Position numbers and translations under genes: made by a program. The notes below the pieces were generated by a model. It was not told the origin of the DNA. It saw only the letters and a program-made list of their open reading frames with translations, and searched no databases. Positions 1 through 8,542 of a stretch of 56,130 bases of DNA are shown here, one piece after another; position 1 is the stretch's first letter; the number at the start of each line of letters is the position of its first letter. This DNA comes from JAEUNJ01 sp052035955 (GTDB lineage: Bacteria; Pseudomonadota; Gammaproteobacteria; Burkholderiales; Rhodocyclaceae), in assembly GCA_052035955.1 (NCBI GenBank), contig JBPOHD010000009.1:1-56130 (forward strand), given 5' to 3'.

Positions 1-1
1 A

Positions 2-295
2 ACCCCCCCGGCGGGGGGGGCGGCAGCGGTCCAAGATATCACGGGGCTGTTGGCCCCCCTCACGCAATTCCCCGGGCCCGGGGGCCGCCGGGCCGCCGCC
101 CTGGCCCACCTGGCACGCACCGTCTGCCGCCGGGCCGAGCGGGCCGCGGTGTCCCTCGGCGCCGAGGAACCCGTCTCGGATGCCGCCCGCCAGTACCTGA
201 ACCGCCTTTCCGACCTGCTCTTCGTCCTCGGCCGCTGGCTCAACAAGTCGGCCGGCGGCGGCGATGTGCTCTGGCAGAAGGGAAAGAACGGATAG
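2..295 (+). CDS. Cob(I)alamin adenosyltransferase, PduO type (3' fragment)
   Basis: The open frame enters from the window start and ends with TAG at 293-295. The readable part, with LAHLARTVCRRAER and YLNRLSDLLFVLGRWLN, is the C-terminal helical region of PduO-type ATP:cob(I)alamin adenosyltransferases. These enzymes transfer the adenosyl group of ATP to reduced cobalamin in the cytoplasm. The N-terminal part, with the ATP-binding residues, lies outside the window. The first ~15 codons (poly-C/G, then a Gly/Ala-rich stretch) do not resemble the family, which may reflect sequence error at an assembly edge. TTG at 50 is only an internal frame start, not a credible initiation site. The identity is fairly sure from the C-terminal signature. 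Confidence 0.75.
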   Translation, partial: TPPAGGAAAVQDITGLLAPLTQFPGPGGRRAAALAHLARTVCRRAERAAVSLGAEEPVSDAARQYLNRLSDLLFVLGRWLNKSAGGGDVLWQKGKNG

Positions 296-452
296 ATGCC
301 CCCCGCCCCCCTACCCCCCGCCCCGGGGCGGGGCAACCTGCATGATCGGTTCGCTCGCTGCACGGAGCGCCTGTTCACGGGGGTCCCCTGGTGCATCTCC
401 CGTGCCGATGATCCGGGGTGTTTTCGATGGACGGCCTGCCGCGCCGGCCGGG

Positions 453-467
453 TTAAGGCTGTCTTAA
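453..467 (+). promoter_or_regulatory. QseB/PmrA-like TTAA-N7-TTAA box upstream of the efflux operon
   Basis: TTAA at 453-456 and TTAA at 464-467 are exactly 11 bp apart, in the context GTTAAG-N5-CTTAAT. This matches the direct-repeat half-site pattern known for PmrA/QseB-type OmpR regulators (CTTAA-N5-CTTAA). A longer version of the array precedes the cytochrome operon at 8461-8497, and a QseB-like regulator is encoded at 10126. The box ends only 25 bp before the ATG at 493, so the transcript would be leaderless or have a very short leader. No clear -10 hexamer is visible. Confidence 0.6.
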
Positions 468-492
468 TCTCCCTCGCCGACCATCCGGAACC

Positions 493-1599
493 ATGAAGCC
501 ACTGCTCCCTGCCTCCTTCCTCCTCGCCGCCTGTGTCGCCGCCGCGGCAGCCGACCCGGAAGACCTGGTCCGCCTTTCGCCGGACCAGGCGAAGGCCATG
601 GCCATCGCGGTGGCGCCGCTCTCCGGATTCCAGGCCAGCGCCGGCCGCCGCCTGCCGGCCCAGGCCGTCGTGCCCCCCGGACAGGTCGAGATCGTCTCGG
701 CCCCCTTGCCCGGCATGGTCACCGCCGTCCGGGTCGCCTACGGGGAATCCGTCCGCAAGGGCCAGGTGCTGGCCCGGCTGCAGGGCGCGTCCATGGTCGA
801 ACTGCAGCGCGACGCCCTGCAGGCCCGCTCCCAGGCCCGGGTCGCCGAGGAGAACCTGCGCCGCGACGAGGCCCTGTTCGCCGACGGCATCGTCTCCCAG
901 TCGCGGCTCTCGGCCACCCGTGCCGTGCGCGAGCAGGCTGCCGCCCTGTTGGCCGAGAAGCGCCAATCCCTGGCCCTGGCCGGATTGCCCGAACCCGGCA
1001 CCGACGGCGGCCGCCTGACCGGTTCGACCGACGTCAGGGCTCCCTTCGACGGCGTCGTCCTGGAGGCGCCGGTCCAGGCCGGCCAGCGGGTGGACGGCAC
1101 GGCCCTGCTCTTCAAGCTGGGCCGCATTGCGCCGCTCTGGCTGGAAATCCAGGCCACGACCTCGCAGGCGGCAGGGCTCGCCGTCGGCGACAGCGTCGCC
1201 GTCCCCGGCTGCGCCAGGGCCGGCCGCCTCACCCTGGTCGCCCCCCAGCTCAACGCGGCGAGCCAGTCCATGCTGCTGAGGGCGGAGATCCTCCCCGCGG
1301 AGGGCTGCCTGCGACCCTTCCAGTACGTCCAGGCCCAGGTGACCCCGGGCGGCCGCTCGGCCGACGGCAAGGACGGCAACGCCTGGTCCCTGCCGGTGGG
1401 GGCCCTCGTCCGCCACAAGGGCCAGTCCTGGGTGTTCACCGAAACGCAAGGAGGTTTCCGTCCGGTGTCGGTACGCATCCTCGAGGAGAGCGAGCGGGCC
1501 GTGGTGGTCTCGGCGCCGCTGGCCGCCGACGCCCTGGTGGCCGTGCGCGGCACGGCCACCCTCAAGGCAGCCTGGCTCGGCCTCGGCGCCGGCCAATAG
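493..1599 (+). CDS. RND efflux periplasmic adaptor (CusB/CzcB-like membrane fusion protein)
   Basis: This 368-residue protein links an inner-membrane RND pump to an outer-membrane channel in the periplasm. It opens with a signal peptide (MKPLLPASFLLAACVAAAAA), which supports the ATG at 493. A lipoyl/barrel-sandwich half follows near residues 60-95 (SAPLPGMVTAVRVAYGESVRKGQVLARL), then a helical hairpin at about 95-165, the second barrel-sandwich half near 175-210 (DVRAPFDGVVLEAPVQAGQRV) and beta-barrel domains. It lies 28 bp upstream of the CusA/CzcA-family pump. No His-rich or Met-rich N-terminal metal-binding segment is present, so the metal cannot be read from this subunit. The family call is strong; the substrate is unknown. 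Confidence 0.9.
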   Translation: MKPLLPASFLLAACVAAAAADPEDLVRLSPDQAKAMAIAVAPLSGFQASAGRRLPAQAVVPPGQVEIVSAPLPGMVTAVRVAYGESVRKGQVLARLQGASMVELQRDALQARSQARVAEENLRRDEALFADGIVSQSRLSATRAVREQAAALLAEKRQSLALAGLPEPGTDGGRLTGSTDVRAPFDGVVLEAPVQAGQRVDGTALLFKLGRIAPLWLEIQATTSQAAGLAVGDSVAVPGCARAGRLTLVAPQLNAASQSMLLRAEILPAEGCLRPFQYVQAQVTPGGRSADGKDGNAWSLPVGALVRHKGQSWVFTETQGGFRPVSVRILEESERAVVVSAPLAADALVAVRGTATLKAAWLGLGAGQ

Positions 1600-1627
1600 C
1601 CGCCCGCAGCCTCGCAGACTCGCCGCC

Positions 1628-4600
1628 ATGCTCGACCGGATCGTCCAGTTCGCCCTGCGCCAGCGCCTGCTGGTCCTGGTGGCCACCGTGCTGCTGACCG
1701 GCGCCGGCACCTATGCCTTCCGCGAGCTGCCCATCGACGCCTTCCCGGACGTCTCGGCCACCCAGGTCAAGATCATCCTCAAGGCCCCCGGCATGACGCC
1801 GGAAGAGGTCGAGGCGCGCATCGTCACCCCGATCGAGTTGGAGATGCTGGGCATCCCGAGCAAGCGCATGATGCGCTCCGTCTCCAAGTACGCGATCGCC
1901 GACATCACCCTCGACTTCGAGGACGGCGCCGACATCTACTGGGCCAGGCAGCAGGTCAGCGAGCGCCTTGCCGGCGTCATGAAGGACCTGCCGGCAGGCG
2001 TCGACGGCGGACTGGCGCCGATCACGACGCCCCTGGGCGAGATGCTGATGTTCACCATCGAGGGCCCCCTCTCCCTCGAGGACAAGCGCACCCTGCTCGA
2101 CTGGACCCTCCGGCCGCAGCTTCGCACGCTGCCCGGCGTCGCCGACGTCAACAGCCTCGGCGGCCAGGTGCGCAGCTTCGAGGTGGCGCCGGTCCTCACC
2201 GCCCTGCGCGCCCGCGGCCTCCAGTTGTCCGACCTGCGGCGGGCCATCGAGGCCAACAACCGCAACGACGGCGCCGGCCGCATCAGCGAGGGCGAGGAGA
2301 ACCTGCTGGTCCGCGTGGAGGGCTCGGCCAAGGGCATCGAAGACCTGCGGGCCATCGTGGTGCAGGTCAAGGACGGCGCGGTGACCCGCCTGGGCGACGT
2401 GGCGACGGTGCGCATCGGCAGCCTCACGCGCTACGGCTTCGTCACCCAGGACGGACGCAGCGAGGCCGTCGAGGGCCTGGTCCTCGGACTGCGCGGGGCC
2501 AATGCGCGGCAGGTCGTCGAAGGGGTGCGGGAAAAACTGGCCGAGATCGGCAAGACCCTGCCCGAGGGCGTGTCGACGCGCATCTTCTACGACCGGGGCG
2601 AGCTGGTGGAGCGGGCCGTCGGCACGGTCACCAAGGCGCTGATGGAGGCCATCGTCCTCGTCCTGGCGCTGCTCCTGGCCTTCCTCGGCAACCTGCGGGC
2701 CGCCCTCGTCGTCGCCTGCGTCCTGCCCCTGTCGGCCCTGGCCACCTTCATCGCCATGCGGGCCTTCGGCATGTCGGCCAACCTGATGAGCCTGGGCGGC
2801 CTGGCCATCGCCATCGGCATGCTCGTCGATGCCGCCGTCGTGGTGGTGGAAAACGTCGAGAGCCAGCTCGCCCAACCGGCCCGGGACAAGCTGCCGCTGC
2901 TGCACCAGATCTACCGGGCGGTGCGCGAGGTGGCCGCCCCCGTCGTCTCCGGCATGGCCGTGATCGTCATCGTCTTCCTTCCCCTGCTGACCCTGCAGGG
3001 CCTCGAGGGCAAGCTCTTCGTGCCCGTCGCCCTGACCATCGTCTTCGCCCTTTCGGGCTCCCTGATCCTGTCGCTGACCGTCATCCCGGTCCTCGCCTCC
3101 TACCTGCTGAAACCCACCGCCCATGCCCACGATCCCTGGCTGCCGCGCCAGGCCGGCCGCCTGTACGCCCCGGCCCTGGCCTGGAGCCTGGCCAACGGCC
3201 GCAAGGTGATGGCCGCGGCCCTGGGCCTCCTGGCCGCGACCGTCGGAGCCTTCTTCCTACTCGGCAAGACCTTCATGCCGGTGATGGACGAGGGCGACAT
3301 CCTGATGCAGCTGGCCAAGCTGCCGTCCATAGGCCTGGAGCAGAGCGCCGCCACCGACCTGGCTGTTCAGAAGGCCTTGCTGGAGCGCGTCCCGGAAATC
3401 CGCAACATCGTCGCCCGCACCGGCTCCGACGAACTGGGCCTGGATCCGATGGGCCTCAACGAGACCGACACCTTCCTGGTCCTGGCGCCGCGCGGGGAAT
3501 GGCGGCAGCCCGACAAGGAATGGCTGACCGGCGAGATCCGCAAGGTCATGGGCGACTTCGCCGGCATGGACATCGCCTTCACCCAGCCCATCGAGATGCG
3601 CGTCTCGGAGATGCTGACCGGCACCCGGGGCGACCTCGCCCTGAAGATCTTCGGCCCCGACCTGGACGAGCTCAACGGCCTTGCCGAGCGCATCGCCGTC
3701 CTGCTCAAGTCCATCCCCGGCGCCCGGGACGTCCTGACCGTCAAGAACGAAGGGGTGCAGTACTACACCGTCGAGGTGGACCGGCTGGCCGCCGGACGTT
3801 TCGGCTTCTCCATCGAGGAAGTGGCCGGCGCCCTGCGCACCCAGCTCGAGGGCATGCCCGCCGGCCTGGTCCTGGAGGGCGTGCGGCGCACGCCCCTGGT
3901 GCTCAAGGGCGGCGACGACATGCGGCGATCCGCCACCCTGTTCGCCGGCATGCAGCTCGCCCTGCCCGGCGGCGGCGGCTCGGTGCCGGTGTCGGCCCTC
4001 GCCACCCTCAAGCGCGTGGCCGGCCCGGTGAAGGTGGACCACCAGGATGCCACCCGCATGGCCGTCATCCAGGCCAACGTCCAGGGCCGCGACCTGGTCG
4101 GCTTCGTCGAGGAGGCGAAGCGGCGGGCCGAGGCGGAAATCCCCCTGAAGGCCGGCTACCGCCTCGCCTGGGGCGGCCAGTTCGAGAACCAGCAGCGGGC
4201 GGCGAAGCGCCTCGCCCTCGTGGTCCCGGTGGCCCTGGCCCTGATCTTCCAGATCCTGTTCACCACCTTCGGCTCCGTGCGCCAGGCCGCCCTGGTCTTC
4301 GTGAACATCCCCTTCGCCCTGGTGGGAGGCGTGTTCGCCCTGCTGCTGACCGGCGAATACCTGTCGGTGCCGGCCTCGGTGGGCTTCATCGCCCTGCTCG
4401 GCATCGCGGTGCTCAACGGCCTGGTGATGATCGTCCATTTCAACCAGCTCCACGCCCAGGGCATGGCCATCGAGCGGGTCGTGGTCGAGGGTGCCCGCCG
4501 GCGGCTGCGGCCGGTGCTGATGACCGCCTCGATCACCGCCTTCGGCCTCGTCCCCCTGCTCTTCGCCAGCGGCCCCGGCTCGGAGATCCAGCGTCCCCTG

Positions 4601-4696
4601 GCCATCGTCGTCACCGGCGGCCTGGTCACCTCCACCCTGCTGACCCTGATCGTGCTGCCGCTGCTCTACCGTCGCTGGGGAGTGGCCAGGCCATGA
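1628..4696 (+). CDS. Heavy-metal efflux RND transporter (CusA/CzcA family)
   Basis: This 1022-residue inner-membrane RND pump has the usual HME length and layout: TM1 at the N-terminus, a porter loop, TM2-6 around residues 335-490, a second porter loop, and TM8-12 at the C-terminus. The TM4 motif AIAIGMLVDAAVVVVEN keeps the proton-relay Asp and resembles the Cu/Ag (HME4) form A-x-G-x-x-x-D-A-A more than the Zn/Co form with DGA. By eye, only one of the three CusA substrate methionines is conserved (the M of SEMLTGT, equivalent to CusA M672); the positions equivalent to M573 and M623 are not Met. Metal specificity is therefore open. It is followed by DUF3240 and the outer-membrane factor in the same operon. 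Confidence 0.92.
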   Translation: MLDRIVQFALRQRLLVLVATVLLTGAGTYAFRELPIDAFPDVSATQVKIILKAPGMTPEEVEARIVTPIELEMLGIPSKRMMRSVSKYAIADITLDFEDGADIYWARQQVSERLAGVMKDLPAGVDGGLAPITTPLGEMLMFTIEGPLSLEDKRTLLDWTLRPQLRTLPGVADVNSLGGQVRSFEVAPVLTALRARGLQLSDLRRAIEANNRNDGAGRISEGEENLLVRVEGSAKGIEDLRAIVVQVKDGAVTRLGDVATVRIGSLTRYGFVTQDGRSEAVEGLVLGLRGANARQVVEGVREKLAEIGKTLPEGVSTRIFYDRGELVERAVGTVTKALMEAIVLVLALLLAFLGNLRAALVVACVLPLSALATFIAMRAFGMSANLMSLGGLAIAIGMLVDAAVVVVENVESQLAQPARDKLPLLHQIYRAVREVAAPVVSGMAVIVIVFLPLLTLQGLEGKLFVPVALTIVFALSGSLILSLTVIPVLASYLLKPTAHAHDPWLPRQAGRLYAPALAWSLANGRKVMAAALGLLAATVGAFFLLGKTFMPVMDEGDILMQLAKLPSIGLEQSAATDLAVQKALLERVPEIRNIVARTGSDELGLDPMGLNETDTFLVLAPRGEWRQPDKEWLTGEIRKVMGDFAGMDIAFTQPIEMRVSEMLTGTRGDLALKIFGPDLDELNGLAERIAVLLKSIPGARDVLTVKNEGVQYYTVEVDRLAAGRFGFSIEEVAGALRTQLEGMPAGLVLEGVRRTPLVLKGGDDMRRSATLFAGMQLALPGGGGSVPVSALATLKRVAGPVKVDHQDATRMAVIQANVQGRDLVGFVEEAKRRAEAEIPLKAGYRLAWGGQFENQQRAAKRLALVVPVALALIFQILFTTFGSVRQAALVFVNIPFALVGGVFALLLTGEYLSVPASVGFIALLGIAVLNGLVMIVHFNQLHAQGMAIERVVVEGARRRLRPVLMTASITAFGLVPLLFASGPGSEIQRPLAIVVTGGLVTSTLLTLIVLPLLYRRWGVARP

Positions 4697-4766
4697 GCGC
4701 GGTCATCCCGTCGCCCCCCTCCCTTCCCGCTCGCCGCGCCCCCGCGGCGCGCACAGGTGCCTCCTC

Positions 4767-5078
4767 ATGACGACCCGCGACGCCCTGCTCAAGCTGGTCC
4801 TGCCCGTCGCCCTCGAGGAGACGGTGGTGGACCACCTCCTCGAGCATCCCGAATGGGTCGGCCCCTTCCTGACCCGGCGCGGCGAGGGCCACGGGGCGCC
4901 GGAACGCATCGCCAGCGCGGCGGAACGGGTGCGCGGCCGGGCCGAACTGGTGGAACTGGAGATCCTGATGGCCATGGGGGACGTGCCGAAGCTCGTGGCC
5001 CACCTCAGGGAGGACCTGGGCAATGCCGACATCGTCTGGTGGGTGACGCGGGTCGAGGACGGAGGGGCATTCCGATGA
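4767..5078 (+). CDS. DUF3240 family protein
   Basis: This 103-residue cytosolic-looking protein starts MTTRDALLKLVLPVALEETVVDHLLEHPEWVGPF. It fits DUF3240, a small ferredoxin-like-fold family of unknown function that usually sits beside CzcA/CusA pumps in betaproteobacteria. The family's conserved spots are visible as LEETVVDHLL near the N-terminus, GHG in the middle and YW/WW near the C-terminus (IVWWVTRV). It begins 70 bp after the pump gene and has no signal peptide or membrane segment. A regulatory or accessory role in metal efflux is inferred from context only. Confidence 0.75.
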   Translation: MTTRDALLKLVLPVALEETVVDHLLEHPEWVGPFLTRRGEGHGAPERIASAAERVRGRAELVELEILMAMGDVPKLVAHLREDLGNADIVWWVTRVEDGGAFR

Positions 5079-5088
5079 GTCTGAAAAC

Positions 5089-5240
5089 CCCGGTCACACC
5101 ACCAAGACACCAAGAGCACCAAGGGGCACCAAGGAATGCGATGACGAACTCCATCCACCTCCTGGATGACGCCCAGGCGATTCGGCAGCGGCCGTTCTTG
5201 GCCCGACCTGGTGCCCTTTGTGCCTTGGTGGCGAGGGATT
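5089..5240. repeat. Imperfect inverted repeat with CACCAAG-rich arms inside the efflux operon
   Basis: The left arm at about 5093-5133 repeats CACCAAG/ACCAAGG motifs. The right arm at 5208-5238 is a near reverse complement (CCTGGTGCCCTTTGTGCC, then TTGGTGGCGAGG). About 75 bp of unique sequence lies between them. The architecture matches the CAGAGG-armed repeats found later in the trp region, with different arm words. It sits between DUF3240 and the outer-membrane factor and ends just before the ATG at 5245. Confidence 0.65.
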
Positions 5241-5244
5241 CGGG

Positions 5245-6513
5245 ATGAGAGTTTCGCTCCTCCTCCTCCTCGCCTGCCTGCCGGCCCTGGGCTGGGCGGC
5301 CGGCCCGGCCATGCCGCCCGACCCGCCCGACCTGCCGCCGACGGCGCTGGTCCAGAAGGCCCTGCACGCCCATCCCGCCGTGCTGGCGGCCGAAGCCGGG
5401 CTGCACGTCGAGGAGGCCCAGCGCGACCGGCTGGACGCCGGCCCCCACGAATTCACCCTCCGCCTGGCCAACGCCCGCCGGCGCGACGCCACCCTCGACC
5501 GGCGCCTCGGCGAGACCGAACTGATCCTGGAAAGGGCCCTGCGCATGCCCGGCAAGGCGGCCCGCGATTCGGAGATCGGCGAGGCCGGCCTGGCCGCGGC
5601 CCGGGCCGCCCGCGGCGACGCCCTCCATGAGACGGCGCGCCTGCTCCTGCGCTCCTGGTTCGACTGGCTGCGGGAAGAGGCCGCCGGCCGCGAATGGCAG
5701 GCCCAGGTGGATCTCCTGCGGCGACAGGCCGGGATCGCCGAGCGGCGGGTGTCGGCCGGCGATGCGGCCCGCCTGGAGTCCCTGCTCGCCCGGGCCCAGC
5801 TCACCCAGGCCGAGGCCGGCGCCGCCCAGGCGGCGCAGAAGGCGGCGACGGCCCGCCTCGAATGGCATCGGCACTTTCCGTCGATTTCGCTGCCCGACCG
5901 TCCGGCGACGTCTGCGCCGGCCCCGGTGGAAGGCAGTGCGGAATCCTGGCGCGAGGCCATGCTCGTCCACAACCACGAACTGAGGATGGCCGAGGCCGCC
6001 TCCCGCCGCCAGCAGGCCATCGCCCACCGGGCCGATGCCGAGCGGATTCCCGATCCGACCGTGGGCGTGCGTTGGGGCTCGGAGCGGGACGGCGCCGAGA
6101 AGGTGGTCGGTATCCAGGTGACGATTCCCCTGCCCGGCGCGGCCCGCGATGCCACCGCCCGCGCGGCCCTGGCCGAAACCGGGGCGGCGGCGGCGCGCGA
6201 GGCCCTGGTCCGCGCCCGCATCGAGGCCGAGGCGCGTCAGGCCTGGCAGCGGGCCGGTGCCGCCTACGGCCATTGGCAGCGCATGGCCGAGGTGGCGGCC
6301 CGGATGGAGGACAATGCCGCATTGCTGGACAAGGCGTGGAGGCTGGGCGAGGGTCAGATCGGCGATCTCCTGACCGCCCGGCGGCAGGCTCTGGAGGCCC
6401 GCCTGGGGGCCCTGCAGGCCCGGCTGGATGCCAACGAGGCCCGCTATCGCCTGCTGCTCGATACCCACGGACTCTGGCCCCTGGACGCCGACGACGAACA
6501 CGATGACCACTGA
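5245..6513 (+). CDS. Outer-membrane efflux protein (TolC/CusC/CzcC-like)
   Basis: This 422-residue outer-membrane factor completes the tripartite RND system. The ATG at 5245 gives a clean signal peptide (MRVSLLLLLACLPALGWAAGP); the longer in-frame start at 5218 lies inside the upstream repeat and would spoil it. Long amphipathic helices with two OEP-type repeats follow, for example about residues 30-190 and 225-410, including DPTVGVRWGSERDGAEKVVGIQVTIPLP, a typical OEP beta-hairpin. No lipobox Cys is at the cleavage site. Its end overlaps the next gene by 11 bp, indicating translational coupling to the sulfatase. Confidence 0.88.
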   Translation: MRVSLLLLLACLPALGWAAGPAMPPDPPDLPPTALVQKALHAHPAVLAAEAGLHVEEAQRDRLDAGPHEFTLRLANARRRDATLDRRLGETELILERALRMPGKAARDSEIGEAGLAAARAARGDALHETARLLLRSWFDWLREEAAGREWQAQVDLLRRQAGIAERRVSAGDAARLESLLARAQLTQAEAGAAQAAQKAATARLEWHRHFPSISLPDRPATSAPAPVEGSAESWREAMLVHNHELRMAEAASRRQQAIAHRADAERIPDPTVGVRWGSERDGAEKVVGIQVTIPLPGAARDATARAALAETGAAAAREALVRARIEAEARQAWQRAGAAYGHWQRMAEVAARMEDNAALLDKAWRLGEGQIGDLLTARRQALEARLGALQARLDANEARYRLLLDTHGLWPLDADDEHDDH

Positions 6514-8446
6514 TCCCCGCGAACGCCGCGGCCTTTTCGCCGGCCGCTTCCGCATCGCCGGGACGGTCCTCGTCGCCTTCCTCGCGCTCAATACCCTGGT
6601 CCGCCTGGGACTGCTGGTCTTCAACGAGGATGCCGAGCTGTGGGCCCCGGGCTACCTGCTGCCCGCCCTCGGCATCGGCCTGGTCTTCGACCTGGCGGCC
6701 GCCACCTGGTGGCTGCCGCCCTTCGCCCTGCTGGCGGCCCTCTGGCCCGACCGCCCGGCCGGCGGCCGCAGCCTGCGGATCCTGGCCCGGACCGCGGTCG
6801 GCCTCGCCGGCCTCGTCCTCGCCTTCGTGGCCGCCGCCGAATTCGTGTTCTGGAACGAGTTCGCCTCGCGCTTCAACTTCATCGCGGTCGACTACCTGAT
6901 CTATACCCGGGAAGTGGTCGGCAACATCCGCGAGTCCTACGACCTGCGGCCCGCCTTCGCGGCCATCGCCGCGGCGGCGCTGGTGGTGCTGGCCCTGGCC
7001 TGGAAACCGCTGGGGCGGGCCGCCGAACCGGCCGGCATGGGCTGGCGCGGACGCCTGGGACGGCTGGCCGTCTTCCTCGCCCTGCCGGGCCTCTCCTTCA
7101 TGCTGGTCGAGGCGCGCTTCAAGGAATTCACTCCCCAGGCGCAGGCCGTGCAGCTGGCCGGCAACGGACAGTGGGAGTTCTGGCACGCCTTCCGCCACAA
7201 CGAGATCGACTACGAGCAGTTCTATCGCACGGAACCGCTCGAACTGGCTTACCGGGTGCTGCGCGCCGAGTTCGAGCACATCGGGCCGGTCCCCTTCACC
7301 CCGGACGCCCGCCTTGCCATCGAACGGGAAGTGCGCCGGACCGGCCCGGAGAAACGCCTCAACGTCGTCCTCGTCTCCGTGGAGAGCCTGTCGGCCGAAT
7401 TCCTCGGCGCCTTTGGCAACAAGGAGGGGCTGACGCCGAACCTGGACCGCCTGGCCGGCGAAGGCATGCTGTTCACCCGGCTCTACGCCACCGGAACCCG
7501 CACCGTGCGCGGCCTGGAGGCCCTGACCCTCTCCATCCCCCCCACCCCGGGCCATTCCATCGTCAAGCGGCCGGACAACGGCCGCCTGCACACCCTGGGC
7601 GAGATCTTCGAGGAGCGGGACTACGAGTCGCTCTACCTCTACGGCGGCTACGGCTACTTCGACAACATGGAGGCCTTCTTCGGCGGCAACGGCTACACGG
7701 TGATCGACCGGACGCGGATCGCCAGGGAGGACATCCACTACGAGAACATCTGGGGAGTGGCCGACGAGGACCTCTTTTCCCTGGCCCTGGCCGAGCTCGA
7801 CCAGCGCCATGCCGCCGGCCGCAGGTTCTTCGCCCACGTCATGACGACCTCGAACCACCGCCCCTTCACCTATCCGGCCGGACGGGTCGACATTCCCCCG
7901 GGGGAGAGCCGCGAGGGCGCCGTCAAATACACCGACTGGGCGATCGGCGACTTCATCCGCCGGGCCGGCGCCAAGCCCTGGTTCGCCGACACGGTGTTCG
8001 TCATCGTCGCCGACCACACGGCGGCCGGGCGCGGCAAGACCGACCTGCCCATCGAGAACTTCCACATCCCGTTGATCATCTATGCGCCGGGCAGGATCGC
8101 CCCGGCCCGCATCGACACCCTGGCCTCCCAGATCGACGTCGGACCGACCCTGCTGGCCCTGCTCAACTTCAGCTACCGCTCCGATTTCTTCGGTCACGAC
8201 GTCCTGACCGATGGGCGCAGCCACCAGCGGGCCTTCCTGGCCAACTACCAGACCGTCGGATACCTGGAGGACGATACCCTGGTGGAACTGCGGCCCCTGC
8301 GCCGCTGGCGTCTGGTGGACCCGGTCTCCGGCCAGGAGAAGCCGGCCGACGAGCGGGGCCGCCACCTGCTGGAGGAGGCGGTGGCCTACTACGAGGCCGC
8401 TTCGCATGCCTACCGCAGCGGTTCCCTTCGGCGCCCCGAACGCTGA
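6503..8446 (+). CDS. LTA synthase-like membrane sulfatase / phosphoglycerol transferase-type hydrolase
   Basis: This 647-residue protein has about five N-terminal membrane segments (within residues 20-210) and a periplasmic alkaline-phosphatase-superfamily domain at about 285-610. The LtaS-type metal and nucleophile residues are visible: Glu in VSVESLSAEF (E294), the probable nucleophile Thr in GTRTVRGLEAL (T334), and Asp-His in VADHTAAGRGK. The ATG at 6503 overlaps the outer-membrane factor gene (ATGACCACTGA). Gram-negative LtaS-like proteins modify envelope glycans or lipids, including phosphoethanolamine or phosphoglycerol transfer. Here the substrate is unknown. The tie to a metal pump and a PmrA/QseB-like box makes envelope modification under metal stress plausible, but this is inference. 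Confidence 0.85.
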   Translation: MTTDPRERRGLFAGRFRIAGTVLVAFLALNTLVRLGLLVFNEDAELWAPGYLLPALGIGLVFDLAAATWWLPPFALLAALWPDRPAGGRSLRILARTAVGLAGLVLAFVAAAEFVFWNEFASRFNFIAVDYLIYTREVVGNIRESYDLRPAFAAIAAAALVVLALAWKPLGRAAEPAGMGWRGRLGRLAVFLALPGLSFMLVEARFKEFTPQAQAVQLAGNGQWEFWHAFRHNEIDYEQFYRTEPLELAYRVLRAEFEHIGPVPFTPDARLAIEREVRRTGPEKRLNVVLVSVESLSAEFLGAFGNKEGLTPNLDRLAGEGMLFTRLYATGTRTVRGLEALTLSIPPTPGHSIVKRPDNGRLHTLGEIFEERDYESLYLYGGYGYFDNMEAFFGGNGYTVIDRTRIAREDIHYENIWGVADEDLFSLALAELDQRHAAGRRFFAHVMTTSNHRPFTYPAGRVDIPPGESREGAVKYTDWAIGDFIRRAGAKPWFADTVFVIVADHTAAGRGKTDLPIENFHIPLIIYAPGRIAPARIDTLASQIDVGPTLLALLNFSYRSDFFGHDVLTDGRSHQRAFLANYQTVGYLEDDTLVELRPLRRWRLVDPVSGQEKPADERGRHLLEEAVAYYEAASHAYRSGSLRRPER

Positions 8447-8460
8447 CCGGGGAGATGCTG

Positions 8461-8514
8461 TTAAGCAGGCCTTAAGCCCCGGCTAAGGATGGCTTAACCC
8501 TCGCCACCCATACT
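8461..8514 (+). promoter_or_regulatory. Four-half-site QseB/PmrA-like array plus -10 for the cytochrome operon
   Basis: TTAA (8461-8464), TTAA (8472-8475), CTAA (8483-8486) and TTAA (8494-8497) recur at an exact 11-bp period, one helical turn. A -10-like CATACT lies at 8509-8514, so the last two half-sites overlap the -35 position, as in PmrA/QseB-activated promoters. A strong ribosome site (AAGGAG, 8532-8537) precedes the ATG at 8543. A two-half-site version precedes the efflux operon at 453-467. The likely regulator is encoded at 10126-10794. Confidence 0.7.
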
Positions 8515-8542
8515 GGCTCCGCTTACACGGAAAGGAGCCAGA

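Noticed and set aside
264..496. Short ORFs between the adenosyltransferase and the efflux adaptor
   Set aside because: They are 66-67-codon Pro/Arg-rich frames without ribosome sites or homology, overlapping the regulatory region.
1628..4696. Naming the pump CusA (Cu/Ag specific)
   Set aside because: Only one of the three CusA substrate methionines is visible and no CusF-like chaperone is present, so the metal is left open.
4693..4770. 25-codon ORF right after the RND pump
   Set aside because: It is Pro/Ala/Arg-rich with no homology or ribosome site, and its frame belongs to a shadow of the pump gene.
5801..8407. 868-residue antisense ORF across the outer-membrane factor and sulfatase genes
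   Set aside because: It spans two well-supported plus-strand genes, has low-complexity composition and ends in Arg/Pro-rich sequence, so it is a GC-rich shadow.
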